DNA of 64,000 nucleotides. Origin: Rhodopseudomonas palustris HaA2. GTDB lineage: Bacteria; Pseudomonadota; Alphaproteobacteria; Rhizobiales; Xanthobacteraceae. The stretch is from the NCBI RefSeq assembly GCF_000013365.1, contig NC_007778.1, positions 4,588,001 to 4,652,000 of the forward strand. The letters run 5' to 3'. Shown one piece after another: positions 1-8,682 of this stretch. The position numbers and the translations under genes were made by a program. The stretch's first letter is position 1. Each line of letters begins with the position of its first letter. A model generated the notes under the pieces. That model was not told the origin of the DNA. It did not search any database and was given only the letters and a program-made list of their open reading frames with translations.

Positions 1-237
1 AACGCGCGGACGCGGCTGCAATTGCGGCTGCAGGCCACCGTCGAAGGCCTCTCCACCGCGGCGATCACCTACTACGTGGTCGGGCTGTTCGGTTATTTGG
101 TGAAGGGTCTGCACGATTCCGGCCAGATCACGGTCGAGCCGAGCCTCGTCACCGCGGGTTTCGTGCCGATCGCCGCGTTCTCGATCTGGTGGACGGTGCG
201 CAGCATCCGCAGGAAACACATCGCGAGCGAGGATTGA
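1..237 (+). CDS. DUF3422 family membrane protein, C-terminal end (partial)
   Basis: The reading frame is open from base 1 and ends at TGA 235-237, so only the last 78 residues are in the window. The text RLQATVEGLSTAAITYYVVG followed by a hydrophobic stretch and a basic tail (RSIRRKH) matches the C-terminal membrane region of DUF3422 proteins, which end in two transmembrane helices. The function of that family is unknown. The stop overlaps the start of the next gene by one base (TGATG), so the two are probably translationally coupled. Family recognition comes from a short segment and is fairly but not fully secure. Confidence 0.7.
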   Translation, partial: NARTRLQLRLQATVEGLSTAAITYYVVGLFGYLVKGLHDSGQITVEPSLVTAGFVPIAAFSIWWTVRSIRRKHIASED

Positions 238-1847
238 TGACCATCGCCGCCAGGTCGACACTCGCGCGGCTGCTCGTCGCCCTCGTCGCGGTGATCGCGA
301 TCGCCACCGCCTTGTGGCAATTGCATCGCGCCAGCGGCGACCTGATCGTCACCCATGCGCGCGTCGGCCAGACGCCGGTGTCGGTGTTCCGCGAGCCGAC
401 CACCACGCGCGCGCCGGTGGTGGTGATCGCGCACGGCTTCGCCGGCTCGCAACAACTCATGCAGCCGTTCGCCCAGACGCTGGCGCGCAACGGTTATATC
501 GCGGTGACGTTCGATTTCACCGGCCACGGCCGCAACCCCGTGACGATGGTCGGCGACGTCGACGAGCCGACAAAAATCACCGGCGTGCTGGTCGACGACC
601 TCGCCCGGGTCACCGACTACGCCCGCGCGCTGCCGCAAAGCGACGGCCGCGCCGCGGTGCTCGGGCATTCGATGGCGTCCGACATCGTCGTCGCCTATGC
701 GGTGGCGCATCCGGAGATCACCGCCACCGTCGCGGTGTCGGTGTTCACCCGCAAATCGACGCCGACCCTGCCGCACAATCTGCTGGTGATCGTCGGCGAC
801 TGGGAACCGCAGATGCTGAAGGACGAGGGCCTCCGCATCGTCGATCAAGTCGCCGGCGGCGGGGCGGTGGCCGGGCGGAGCTATGGCAGCTTCGCCGACG
901 GCACCGCGCGGCGCGTGGCGTTCTCGTCCGGAGTCGAACATATCGGCGTGCTGTACAGCCAGGACAGCATGCGCGAATCGCTGCAATGGATGAACGAATC
1001 GTTCGGCCGGCAAAGCGCGGGCTGGATCGATCGCCGCCCGGTCTGGCTGGCGCTGCTGTTCGGCGGATTGATCGCGATGGCCTGGCCGCTGTCGAAGCTG
1101 CTGCCGCAAGCGGCGCCGCTGCCGATGGGAGCCAGTCTGGCGTGGAAACCGTTGCTGATCGCCGCAATCGTCCCCGCCGTGCTGACGCCGCTGATCCTCT
1201 GGAAGGCGCCGACCGACTTCCTGACCATCCTGCTCGGCGACTATCTGACGTTGCACTTTCTGCTGTACGGCGCTTTGACCGCCGCGATCCTGCTGCTGAT
1301 CCGCCGGCGCGGCCGCAAGGCGCATTCTCAGGCCCATGCTTCCACGCATCACGCGCCCGGACTGGAGCGACTGGAGTCGCTGCCCGACCCCGCGCATCCG
1401 CGCGTCGCAATCACGGCGCTGGTGATCGCGTCGGTGGCGGCGATCGCCTACAACATCATCGGCTTCGGCGTGCCGCTCGACACTTACGCATTCTCGTTCA
1501 TGCCGATCGAACCGCGGCTGCATCTGATCGCCGCGGTCGCCTGCGGCACGGTTCCGTATTTTCTCACCGCGGAATGGATGGCGCATGGCACGGGCGCCAG
1601 ACGCGGTGCCTATGCGCTGGCGAAATTCTGCTTCCTCGCCTCGCTCGCCGCCGCCGTCGCGCTCAATCTGCAGAAGCTGTTCTTCCTGATCATCATCGTG
1701 CCGGCGATCCTGCTGTTGTTCATCGCCTTCGGCGTGATCAGCAACTGGACCTACAAGGCGACCAACCACCCCCTCCCCGGCGCGCTCGCCAATGCGATCC
1801 TGTTCGCCTGGGCGATCGCGGTGACGTTCCCGATGGTGATCCGCTGA
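237..1847 (+). CDS. Membrane-anchored alpha/beta hydrolase
   Basis: The protein has 536 residues from the ATG at 237; an upstream in-frame ATG at 189 lies inside the preceding gene and was not used. An N-terminal hydrophobic anchor is followed by an alpha/beta-hydrolase core: IAHGFAGSQQ is the oxyanion-hole loop and VLGHSMAS the nucleophile elbow with the presumed catalytic Ser. The C-terminal half (from about residue 275) holds several hydrophobic segments, so this is a hydrolase fused to a multi-helix membrane domain. The substrate is unknown; lipid or ester hydrolysis at the inner membrane is a guess. It overlaps both neighbours by one base and belongs to a compact + strand operon that runs towards bciB. 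Confidence 0.75.
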   Translation: MTIAARSTLARLLVALVAVIAIATALWQLHRASGDLIVTHARVGQTPVSVFREPTTTRAPVVVIAHGFAGSQQLMQPFAQTLARNGYIAVTFDFTGHGRNPVTMVGDVDEPTKITGVLVDDLARVTDYARALPQSDGRAAVLGHSMASDIVVAYAVAHPEITATVAVSVFTRKSTPTLPHNLLVIVGDWEPQMLKDEGLRIVDQVAGGGAVAGRSYGSFADGTARRVAFSSGVEHIGVLYSQDSMRESLQWMNESFGRQSAGWIDRRPVWLALLFGGLIAMAWPLSKLLPQAAPLPMGASLAWKPLLIAAIVPAVLTPLILWKAPTDFLTILLGDYLTLHFLLYGALTAAILLLIRRRGRKAHSQAHASTHHAPGLERLESLPDPAHPRVAITALVIASVAAIAYNIIGFGVPLDTYAFSFMPIEPRLHLIAAVACGTVPYFLTAEWMAHGTGARRGAYALAKFCFLASLAAAVALNLQKLFFLIIIVPAILLLFIAFGVISNWTYKATNHPLPGALANAILFAWAIAVTFPMVIR

Positions 1848-2335
1848 TGCAGATCGAGCTCTGGCCGGCAGGCGGCGAACGGCGCTGGCGCCTGGTCACC
1901 GACGCGGTGATGGGCGGGGTCTCGCGGGGCACGCTGCAGGCGACCGAGCTCCACGGCCGTCTTGCGGCGCGGATGCGCGGCGCGGTGTCGACCGAGAACA
2001 ACGGCGGCTTCATCCAGATCGCGATGGATCTGGCGCCGGACGGCGGCGCCTACGACGCCGGCGGCTTCACCGGCGTCGGCCTCGAGGTCGCGGGCAACGG
2101 CGAACGCTACGGCGTCCATCTGCGCACCACCGACATGCTCCGGCCGCAGCAATCCTACCGCGAAAGCTTCGTGACGTCGCCGGAACCGGCCGTGGTGCAG
2201 CTGCCGTTCGGGCAGTTTGTTCCGCATCGCATCGAGACCCCGTTGAACCTCGCGCGGTTGCGCCGCATCGGGCTGGTCGCAATCGGCCGCGCCTTTGATG
2301 CAGATCTATCCGTCATGCGGCTTTGGCTCTATTGA
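1847..2335 (+). CDS. CIA30-like protein (complex I intermediate-associated fold)
   Basis: The protein has 162 residues and starts at the ATG that overlaps the previous stop (CTGATGC). It contains the beta-rich CIA30 signature: WRLVTDAVMGGVSRG near the start, then STENNGGFIQI, and GVGLEVAGNGERYGVHLRT in the middle. Bacterial members of this family have no agreed role; the eukaryotic relative assists assembly of respiratory complex I. No signal peptide is visible. The one-base overlap with the hydrolase gene suggests coupling. Whether it assists a redox or pigment enzyme, as the nearby bciB might suggest, is only inference. Confidence 0.75.
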   Translation: MQIELWPAGGERRWRLVTDAVMGGVSRGTLQATELHGRLAARMRGAVSTENNGGFIQIAMDLAPDGGAYDAGGFTGVGLEVAGNGERYGVHLRTTDMLRPQQSYRESFVTSPEPAVVQLPFGQFVPHRIETPLNLARLRRIGLVAIGRAFDADLSVMRLWLY

Positions 2336-2419
2336 ATCGGGGCGAGCGTGCGCTCACGCGAGCGATCTGACTTATGGCGAATGGCGACGGTCGCCGCCGC
2401 CGAATAGAGAAACCGCACG

Positions 2420-2917
2420 ATGTTCGGACCCAGGCGCGACGTGCCCGCGAACGGCCAGGAATCGGTGTGGGACTATCCGCGCCCGCCACGGCTGGAGCCG
2501 GTTTCCGCGCGGCTGCGGGTGATATTCAACGGCGAAACGATCGCCGACAGCATTTCGGGGTTTCGCGTGCTCGAGACCAGTCACCCGCCGGTCTACTACA
2601 TTCCGCAGACCGATATCCGGATGGACCTGATGCGCAAGGCGTCGGGGTCGTCCTGGTGCGAGTTCAAGGGCGAAGCCCGCTACTGGTCGATCGAGGCCGG
2701 CGACCGCCGCTCCGACAACGCCGCCTGGAGCTATCCATCGCCCTCCCCCGCCTTCGCGCCGATCGCCGATCATCTCGCCTTCTACGCGTCGCGAGTCGAC
2801 GCCTGCTTCGTCAGCGACGAGCGCGTGCAGCCGCAACAAGGCGATTTCTACGGCGGCTGGATCACCTCGCTGGTGGTCGGCCCGTTCAAGGGTGGCGCAG
2901 GAACGCGCGGATGGTAG
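2420..2917 (+). CDS. DUF427 domain protein
   Basis: The protein has 165 residues and the DUF427 pattern: VIFNGETIADS, then VLETSHPPVYYIPQTDI, then SSWCEFKGEARYWS, and SDNAAWSYPSPSPAF. DUF427 proteins are small beta-fold proteins of unknown role, found singly or in tandem in many actinobacteria and proteobacteria. An 84-bp gap separates it from the CIA30-like gene, and its 3' end overlaps bciB by 7 bases, so translation of bciB is likely coupled to it. Its repeated occurrence next to a chlorophyll-pathway reductase would be worth testing; nothing in the sequence itself gives a function. Confidence 0.8.
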   Translation: MFGPRRDVPANGQESVWDYPRPPRLEPVSARLRVIFNGETIADSISGFRVLETSHPPVYYIPQTDIRMDLMRKASGSSWCEFKGEARYWSIEAGDRRSDNAAWSYPSPSPAFAPIADHLAFYASRVDACFVSDERVQPQQGDFYGGWITSLVVGPFKGGAGTRGW

Positions 2918-4143
2918 AGCAGAGCGGAACCACGGCGCCGGTGTGGTCGCCGGCGCTGAACGATCCCGCGCCGCGCGAGCTGTGCACCGATTGCGGCGTG
3001 TCGCGGATGAGCGATCCGAAGCAATGCGGACAGGCCTGCCAGTTCATCAAGCCGGACTATCCGGCGATGGAACTCCAGGTGCACGGACGCAACCGCGATC
3101 CGTCGAAGCCGGATGAGGCCTTCTTCGGCCCGCACCGGCGGATGCTGCAGGCTGCGATGAAGCAGCCGCGTGAGGGCGCGCAATGGACCGGGATCACCAC
3201 GCGGATCGCTGAACGCCTCCTCGAAACCGGCGCGGTCGATGCCGTGCTGACGATGGCGCCGGACCCGGCCGACAAATGGAAGCCGATGCCGGTGCTGGTG
3301 ACCAGCCCCGAGGGCATGGCGCAGTGCCGCGGGATGCGGATGGGCTATGCGCCGTCGCTGGCGCTGCTGGAGCCCGCGCGCGCCGCCGGCTACAAGCGGA
3401 TCGCGGTGATCGGCATTCCATGCCAGGTCTATGCGCTGCGCTCGCTGGAGCGGAAGCTCGGCTTCGAGCGGCTGTATGTGATCGGCACGCCGTGCTCGGA
3501 CAACACCACGACCGAAAATTTCCACGAGTTCCTCGATCTGTTGTCGGACCGACCCGAGACCATCACCTATCTGGAATTCCGCGCCGACTATCATGTCGAG
3601 CTTCGCTTCACCGACGGCCGGGTGCAGGCGATTCCGTTCCTGTTGTTGCCGATCTCGAAACTGAAGCCGGACTTCTTCCCGATCACCTGCCGCACCTGCG
3701 TCGACTACACCAATACGCTGGCCGACATCACCGTCGGCTACATGGCCGGCCGCGGCGAGCAATGGCTGCTGGTGCGCAACCAGCGCGGCGAGGAACTGCT
3801 CGACCTGCTCGGCGACGAAGTGCGGCTGAGCGAGCCGACCAGCGCGGGGAACCGCACCGCGCCGGTGAAAGGCTTCCTGAAGAACACCGAGCTCGCCGCC
3901 GGCGGCCTGCCGGTGCGCGGGATGCCGAACTGGCTGCGGCCGTTCATGGGCTGGCTGATGCCGAAGGTCGGCCCGCGCGGGCTCGAATTCGGCCGCGCCC
4001 GGGTCGAGATGAAGGCGGTCGAAACCGTGCTGCATCTGCGCCGAAACTACAAACAGAAGATCAAGAACATGGTACCGGCGCACGTCTGGGCGCTGGTCAA
4101 ACCCTACGGGCTCGAGCCCGACGACTCCGAGCGGCGCAACTAA
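2911..4143 (+). CDS. bciB: BciB-type 8-vinyl (divinyl) chlorophyllide reductase, F420-hydrogenase beta-subunit family
   Basis: The protein has 410 residues and starts at the ATG at 2911, inside the end of the DUF427 gene. Its order of motifs follows the cyanobacterial BciB enzyme: ELCTDCGVSR near the N terminus (iron-sulfur ligand cysteines), FFGPHRRMLQA, GAQWTGITTRIAERLL, KRIAVIGIPCQVYALRSLE, YVIGTPCSDN, CRTCVDYTNTLADITVGYM, and a C-terminal LRRNYKQKIKN. BciB is the ferredoxin-dependent flavo-iron-sulfur enzyme that reduces the 8-vinyl group during (bacterio)chlorophyll synthesis. This fits a phototroph with puc genes 10 kb away. A paralogous F420-type reductase acting on another substrate cannot be excluded, since the family also contains 7-hydroxymethyl chlorophyll a reductases. 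Confidence 0.75.
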   Translation: MVEQSGTTAPVWSPALNDPAPRELCTDCGVSRMSDPKQCGQACQFIKPDYPAMELQVHGRNRDPSKPDEAFFGPHRRMLQAAMKQPREGAQWTGITTRIAERLLETGAVDAVLTMAPDPADKWKPMPVLVTSPEGMAQCRGMRMGYAPSLALLEPARAAGYKRIAVIGIPCQVYALRSLERKLGFERLYVIGTPCSDNTTTENFHEFLDLLSDRPETITYLEFRADYHVELRFTDGRVQAIPFLLLPISKLKPDFFPITCRTCVDYTNTLADITVGYMAGRGEQWLLVRNQRGEELLDLLGDEVRLSEPTSAGNRTAPVKGFLKNTELAAGGLPVRGMPNWLRPFMGWLMPKVGPRGLEFGRARVEMKAVETVLHLRRNYKQKIKNMVPAHVWALVKPYGLEPDDSERRN

Positions 4144-4260
4144 CACCTCACCTGCGGCAGGTCCGCCACGGAACCGGTCTGTCAGAACCAAGTTAGCGCG
4201 CCGGGAGGCGGCGGGCCGATATTCCGTCGCGTGACTCCCGAACCCAGCAGGGAGGCTCAC

Positions 4261-4713
4261 TTGGACACCGACATTCTCGATCACCTGAAGACGCTGAATA
4301 CCAGCGCCATCGACGCCCGCAACGGCTACCAGGAAGCGCTGGAAGATGCCGAAGGCAAGGGCCTGACGTCGCTGTTCCGCGACATGATCGCGCTACATCA
4401 CGGCAACGCCGAGGAACTCGCTGGGATGCTGCTCAACGCCGGCGAAGAAGCCGACGACAGCGGTTCGTTCATGAGCGTGGTTCACAAGACCATCATGAGC
4501 GTGCGTTCGCTGTTCGACGGGCTCGACGGCAGCGTGCTGCCCGGCCTGATCGACGGCGAGAAGCGGAACCTCGCGAAATACGACGAGGCGGTGCAGGCCT
4601 CGGCCGGCGCGCCGGCGATCGTCGCGACGCTGACCGCGCAGCGCAACAAGATCCGCGAGAAGATCGAGCTGATGCAGCAGCAGAACGCCGCCTATGAGGC
4701 GGCCCAGACCTGA
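4261..4713 (+). CDS. DUF2383/PA2169-type four-helix protein
   Basis: The start is taken as TTG 4261, which sits six bases behind a clear GGAGG at 4251-4255; a GTG at 4231 in the same frame has no such site. The product has 150 residues and is almost entirely helical: LDHLKTLNTSAIDARNGYQEAL and FRDMIALHHGNAEELAGMLL match the PA2169 family (DUF2383), ferritin-like four-helix proteins of about 150 residues. The role is unknown; some relatives are linked with stress. It stands alone between the bciB operon and a bidirectional terminator. Confidence 0.75.
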   Translation: MDTDILDHLKTLNTSAIDARNGYQEALEDAEGKGLTSLFRDMIALHHGNAEELAGMLLNAGEEADDSGSFMSVVHKTIMSVRSLFDGLDGSVLPGLIDGEKRNLAKYDEAVQASAGAPAIVATLTAQRNKIREKIELMQQQNAAYEAAQT

Positions 4714-4753
4714 TCGCCGCTGCACGCCGGCACAAAAAGATCGGAAACACAAA

Positions 4754-4779
4754 AAATCGGGGGCTTTCGCCCCCGATTT
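4754..4779. terminator. Bidirectional rho-independent terminator
   Basis: An 11-bp perfect stem (AAATCGGGGGC / GCCCCCGATTT) with a TTTC loop lies 41 bases after the DUF2383 stop and 38 bases after the stop of the convergent minus-strand gene. Its A-rich left and T-rich right arms let it work in both directions. Confidence 0.85.
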
Positions 4780-4816
4780 CGTTTCAGTCGGATGTCAGTC
4801 CGAAAATGCCGTCCGG

Positions 4817-5293
4817 TTACTTGGTCAGCGTTCCGGTGTTGCCCGGCGAGTTGCCGACGCCAGCGTCGGAACCGGTCGGCGCGGTGCGCGGATCAGTGCC
4901 CGGATTGGCCGGCTGATAGCGCTTGGGCTGGTTCTGGATCCCCTCCGGCTGCGCCATGCCGGTCGTATTGCCCGATGAGCTGCCAGTGGTGGTCCCGGCC
5001 GCGTCGTTCGCCGCCGGCGGCGTCATCTGCGCGGTCTGGGTGTCGTTGCGCGCACTCACCCCGGTCGCCAGCAGCGCCATCGCGATCATGGCGAACACGG
5101 TGATGCCCACCAGTTCCGGTAGCGCGCCGTCCGGTGCCGCTCCGCGGCCGGAACCGTTGCCTTCGAGCGTGTCGGCGGCCACGGCACGATTGGACCGCGA
5201 CTTGATGAAGTTGAGAAATGCGAATCCGACGATCGCGAGGCCGGCCGCCAGGGTGAAAAACATCAGCCAGCTGATGGGTTGCTCTCCGTCCAT
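4817..5293 (-). CDS. Small membrane protein with Ser/Thr/Pro-rich tail, unknown function
   Basis: The start is taken as the ATG at 5293 because GGAGG stands seven bases upstream; a longer frame to 5359 lacks this. The 158-residue product has a transmembrane helix near residues 8-26 (ISWLMFFTLAAGLAIVGFAF), a basic loop (KSRSNR), a second helix around residues 60-78 (LVGITVFAMIAMALLATGV) and then a low-complexity tail rich in T, G, N, Q and P of about 75 residues. I do not recognise the family. The tail would be periplasmic if both termini lie outside. It is a single gene, convergent with the DUF2383 gene. Confidence 0.6.
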   Translation of the reverse strand: MDGEQPISWLMFFTLAAGLAIVGFAFLNFIKSRSNRAVAADTLEGNGSGRGAAPDGALPELVGITVFAMIAMALLATGVSARNDTQTAQMTPPAANDAAGTTTGSSSGNTTGMAQPEGIQNQPKRYQPANPGTDPRTAPTGSDAGVGNSPGNTGTLTK

Positions 5294-5483
5294 GAAATCC
5301 TCCGAGGTTGTGTGTCGACGCGTAGTGACGAGTAGTAATGACCGTCTGTCGACAACCAACGAGAGGTTTTCAGAAAGGTTCCTGCCGCCTCGCAGAATGA
5401 TGGACGCGGATCGCTATAGCGTTTTCGTGCGAAGTGGATGCCGGTGCGCGTGACGAAAACGCGTCAAATCAAGAATCTAGAGC

Positions 5484-5510
5484 TCCGGTTCTGATTTTAT
5501 CAGAACCGGA
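5484..5510 (-). terminator. Stem-loop after the RND pump operon
   Basis: A 12-bp perfect stem (TCCGGTTCTGAT / ATCAGAACCGGA, loop TTT) begins five bases beyond the stop codon of the RND transporter on the minus strand. No long T tract follows, so it may act in transcript stability as well as termination. Confidence 0.6.
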
Positions 5511-5514
5511 AAAG

Positions 5515-8500
5515 CTAGGCGGATTCTTTCGGCAGTTGCGGGTGCATCGGGACCTCGTGGGGCGCCCTGACCGGATCGTCGGACCGATCGCCGGCGAACA
5601 GCCGCTGCACCACGACGAAGAACACCGGAACCATCAGCAGCGCCAGCACCACCACCGCGATCATGCCGCCCATCACGCTGGTGCCGAGCGCCTGCTGGCT
5701 CTTGGCGCCGGCGCCCGTTGCAATCGCCATCGGTAGCACGCCGCTGCAGAAGGCGAGGCCGGTCATCACGATCGGGCGGAACCGCAGGTGGCAGGCTTCC
5801 AGCGTCGCTTCGCGCAGCGACTTGCCTTCCTTGCGCAGATCCTTGGCGAATTCGACGATCAGAATCGCGTCCTTGGCCGCGAGCCCGATGATCGTGATCA
5901 GGCCGACCGTGAAGTACACGTCGTTCGGCAGCGAGCGCGTCGTCGCCGCGACGACCGCCCCGATGATTCCGAGCGGCACCGTGAGCAGCACGGCGACCGG
6001 AATCGTCCAGCTCTCGTAAAGCGCGGCGAGCACGAGGAACACCACCAGCGCCGACAGCGCCAGCAGGAACGGCGCCTGCGAGCCCGACAGCTTCTCCTGC
6101 AGCGACTGGCCGGTCCAGTCGTAACCGAAACCGCGGGGCAATTGCGCGGCGAGCCGCTCCATCTCGGCGATCGCATCGCCCGAGGTGTAGCCGGCACGGG
6201 CCTGACCGCTCACGCGGATCGCCGGATAGTAGTTGAAGCCGACCACCTGGGTCGGCCCCTTCGACCACTCGATTGTCGCGAAGGACGACAGCGGCACGAG
6301 CTGGCCGCGGCTGTTCTTCACCGAATAGGTCAGGATGTCGTCGGCCTTCATCCGGTCGGGAATGTCGGCCTGCACGATCACGCGCTGCATCCGCCCGCGG
6401 TTCGGGAAGTCGTTGACATAGGCCGAGCCGAGATTGGTCGAGATCGTATTGTTGATGTCCTGGAAGGTGACGCCGAAGGCGCCGGCCTTCTCGCGGTCGA
6501 TCATCAGATTGATGACCGGCGCCGGCGGGAGGCCTTCGACATAGACGTTTTCGAGGATCGGGCTGGCATTGGCCGCCGCCACCAGTTGCTGACTGGCCTG
6601 GATCAACGCGGGGTAGCCCTTCTGGCCGCGGTCCTGCAGGCGGAAGCTGAACCCCGAGGAGTTGCCGAGATTGTCGATCGGCGGCGGCTGCTGCGCCGCG
6701 ATGCGCGCATCGCGCACCGACCCGAGCGCCTTGTTGGCGTCGTCGACGATCGCTGCCGCGGAGGATTTGCCGTCGCGCTCGGACCAGTCCTTGAGCGTGA
6801 CGAAGGCCTGCGCCGCGTTCATGCCCTGGCCGAGGAAGCTGAAGCCGGTGAGGAAGGTGACGTTGTCGACGCCGTCGCGCTTCAGCAGATAATCCTCGAC
6901 CTTCTTGATCACCTCGAAGGTCCGGTTGTAGGACGAATCCGACGGCGTCTGCAGGTCGACGGTGATGAAGCCCTGGTCGTCGATCGGCAGGAAGCCGCCC
7001 GGCATCCTGACCAGTCCCCAGCCGAGCACGCCGAGCAGCACGGCGTAGAGAATCATCAGCCGGCCCGTTCGCCCGAGATTCCACCGCACGATCCGCGAAT
7101 AGCGCTCGCGGGTGCCGTCGAGAATGCGGTTGAACCGGCCGAAGAAGCCGCGTTCGGCATGGGCGTGGCCCTTGACGACCGGCTTCAGCAGCGTGGCGCA
7201 CAGCGCCGGCGTCAGCGTCAACGCCATCAGCGCCGAGAACGCGATCGCCGACACCATGGTCACCGAGAACTGCCGATAGATGATGCCGACCGAGCCGGGG
7301 AAGAACGCCATCGGCACGAACACCGCGATCAGCACCAGCGTGATGCCGATGATGGCGCTGGTGATCTGCGTCATCGCCTTGCGGGTGGCCTCCTTCGGCG
7401 GCAGCCCCTCCTCGGCCATGATGCGTTCGACGTTTTCGACCACGACGATGGCGTCGTCGACCAGGATGCCGATCGCCAGCACCATGCCGAACATCGTCAG
7501 CATGTTGATCGAATAGCCGAACAGCAGCAGCGACACGCAGGTGCCGAGCAGCGCCACCGGCACCACGATGGTCGGAATGATGGTGTAGCGGATGTTCTGC
7601 AGGAACAGGAACATCACCACGAACACCAGCGCCACCGCCTCGAGCAGCGTGTGCACCACTTTGGTGATCGAGGCCTCGACCACCGGCGTGATGTTGTACG
7701 GGATCTGGTAGCTGATGTTCGCCGGGAAGAAGCGCGACAGCTCCTTCATCTTGGCTTCGACCGCGCTCGCGGTCGCCAGCGCGTTGCCGGTCGGCGACAT
7801 CAGCACCGAGAGGCCGGCGGTGGGCTTGCCGTTGAGGCGGGTGTTGAACTGGTAGCTGAAGCCGCCGATCTCGATCCGCGCGACGTCGCGCAGCCGAACG
7901 GTCGAACCATCGGGATTGGCGCGCAGCACCACCGCGCCGAACTCGTCGGCGGAGGAGAGCTGCCCCTTCACCAGCACCAGCACCGAGGTCTTCTGCCCCT
8001 TGGCGCTCGGCTCGGCGCCGACGGCGCCGGACGCGACCTGGGCGTTCTGCGCCTCGATCGCCTTGGTGACCTCGTCGGCGGTGAGATTGTAGCCGACCAG
8101 CTTGTCGGGATCGATCCAGATCCGCAGCGCGCGTTCGGTCGAATACAGCGTGGCGCGGCCGACGCCGGGAATGCGGCGGATTTCGCCGAGCACGTTGCGG
8201 ATCATGAAGTCGCCGAGGCCGACCTCGTCGAGCGAGCCGTCGGTCGAACTCAGCGTGATGATCTGCAGCACCGCGCTGGAGGCTTCCTCGACCAGGATGC
8301 CCTGCTGCAAAACGGCGCGCGGCAGCCGCGCCTCAATACGTTTGATCCGGTTCTGCACGTTGACCGACGCCATTTCGGTGTCGGTGCCGGGCTCGAAATT
8401 GGCGATGATTTCGACCTGACCGAGCGAGTCGGAGGTCGATTCGAAATTGAGAATGCCGTTGGCGCCGTTGAGCTCTTCCTCGATCAGCCGGGTGACGCTG

Positions 8501-8676
8501 TTGTACAAATTCTCCGGCGAGGCGCCGGGATATTGCGTCGACACCGAGATCGACGGCGGCGCGATGATCGGATATTGCGCGATCGGCAGAAACGGAATCG
8601 AGATCGCGCCGAGAAGGCAGATGAACAGCGCGACGACCCAGGCGAAAATCGGCCTGTCGATAAAAAATGCGGGCAT
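5515..8676 (-). CDS. RND multidrug efflux transporter, HAE1 family (AcrB/MexB-like)
   Basis: The protein has 1053 residues, the normal length for inner-membrane HAE1 proton antiporters. It begins MPAFFIDRPIFAWVVAL, has the duplicated layout of 12 membrane helices with two large periplasmic loops, and carries the proton-relay pair Asp407-Asp408 in GILVDDAIVVVENVERI. Family motifs such as FEPGTDTEMASVNVQNRI are intact. It would pump drugs, detergents or aromatic compounds from the periplasm or membrane through a TolC-type channel. The gene starts 6 bp after the adaptor gene and is followed by a stem-loop. No outer-membrane factor or regulator is adjacent, so it must borrow a TolC from elsewhere. 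Confidence 0.95.
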   Translation of the reverse strand: MPAFFIDRPIFAWVVALFICLLGAISIPFLPIAQYPIIAPPSISVSTQYPGASPENLYNSVTRLIEEELNGANGILNFESTSDSLGQVEIIANFEPGTDTEMASVNVQNRIKRIEARLPRAVLQQGILVEEASSAVLQIITLSSTDGSLDEVGLGDFMIRNVLGEIRRIPGVGRATLYSTERALRIWIDPDKLVGYNLTADEVTKAIEAQNAQVASGAVGAEPSAKGQKTSVLVLVKGQLSSADEFGAVVLRANPDGSTVRLRDVARIEIGGFSYQFNTRLNGKPTAGLSVLMSPTGNALATASAVEAKMKELSRFFPANISYQIPYNITPVVEASITKVVHTLLEAVALVFVVMFLFLQNIRYTIIPTIVVPVALLGTCVSLLLFGYSINMLTMFGMVLAIGILVDDAIVVVENVERIMAEEGLPPKEATRKAMTQITSAIIGITLVLIAVFVPMAFFPGSVGIIYRQFSVTMVSAIAFSALMALTLTPALCATLLKPVVKGHAHAERGFFGRFNRILDGTRERYSRIVRWNLGRTGRLMILYAVLLGVLGWGLVRMPGGFLPIDDQGFITVDLQTPSDSSYNRTFEVIKKVEDYLLKRDGVDNVTFLTGFSFLGQGMNAAQAFVTLKDWSERDGKSSAAAIVDDANKALGSVRDARIAAQQPPPIDNLGNSSGFSFRLQDRGQKGYPALIQASQQLVAAANASPILENVYVEGLPPAPVINLMIDREKAGAFGVTFQDINNTISTNLGSAYVNDFPNRGRMQRVIVQADIPDRMKADDILTYSVKNSRGQLVPLSSFATIEWSKGPTQVVGFNYYPAIRVSGQARAGYTSGDAIAEMERLAAQLPRGFGYDWTGQSLQEKLSGSQAPFLLALSALVVFLVLAALYESWTIPVAVLLTVPLGIIGAVVAATTRSLPNDVYFTVGLITIIGLAAKDAILIVEFAKDLRKEGKSLREATLEACHLRFRPIVMTGLAFCSGVLPMAIATGAGAKSQQALGTSVMGGMIAVVVLALLMVPVFFVVVQRLFAGDRSDDPVRAPHEVPMHPQLPKESA

Positions 8677-8682
8677 CGGCGC

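Noticed and set aside
93-1769. 558-codon minus-strand frame
   Set aside because: Antisense to the hydrolase gene and composed of R/H/D/Q-rich text with no motif.
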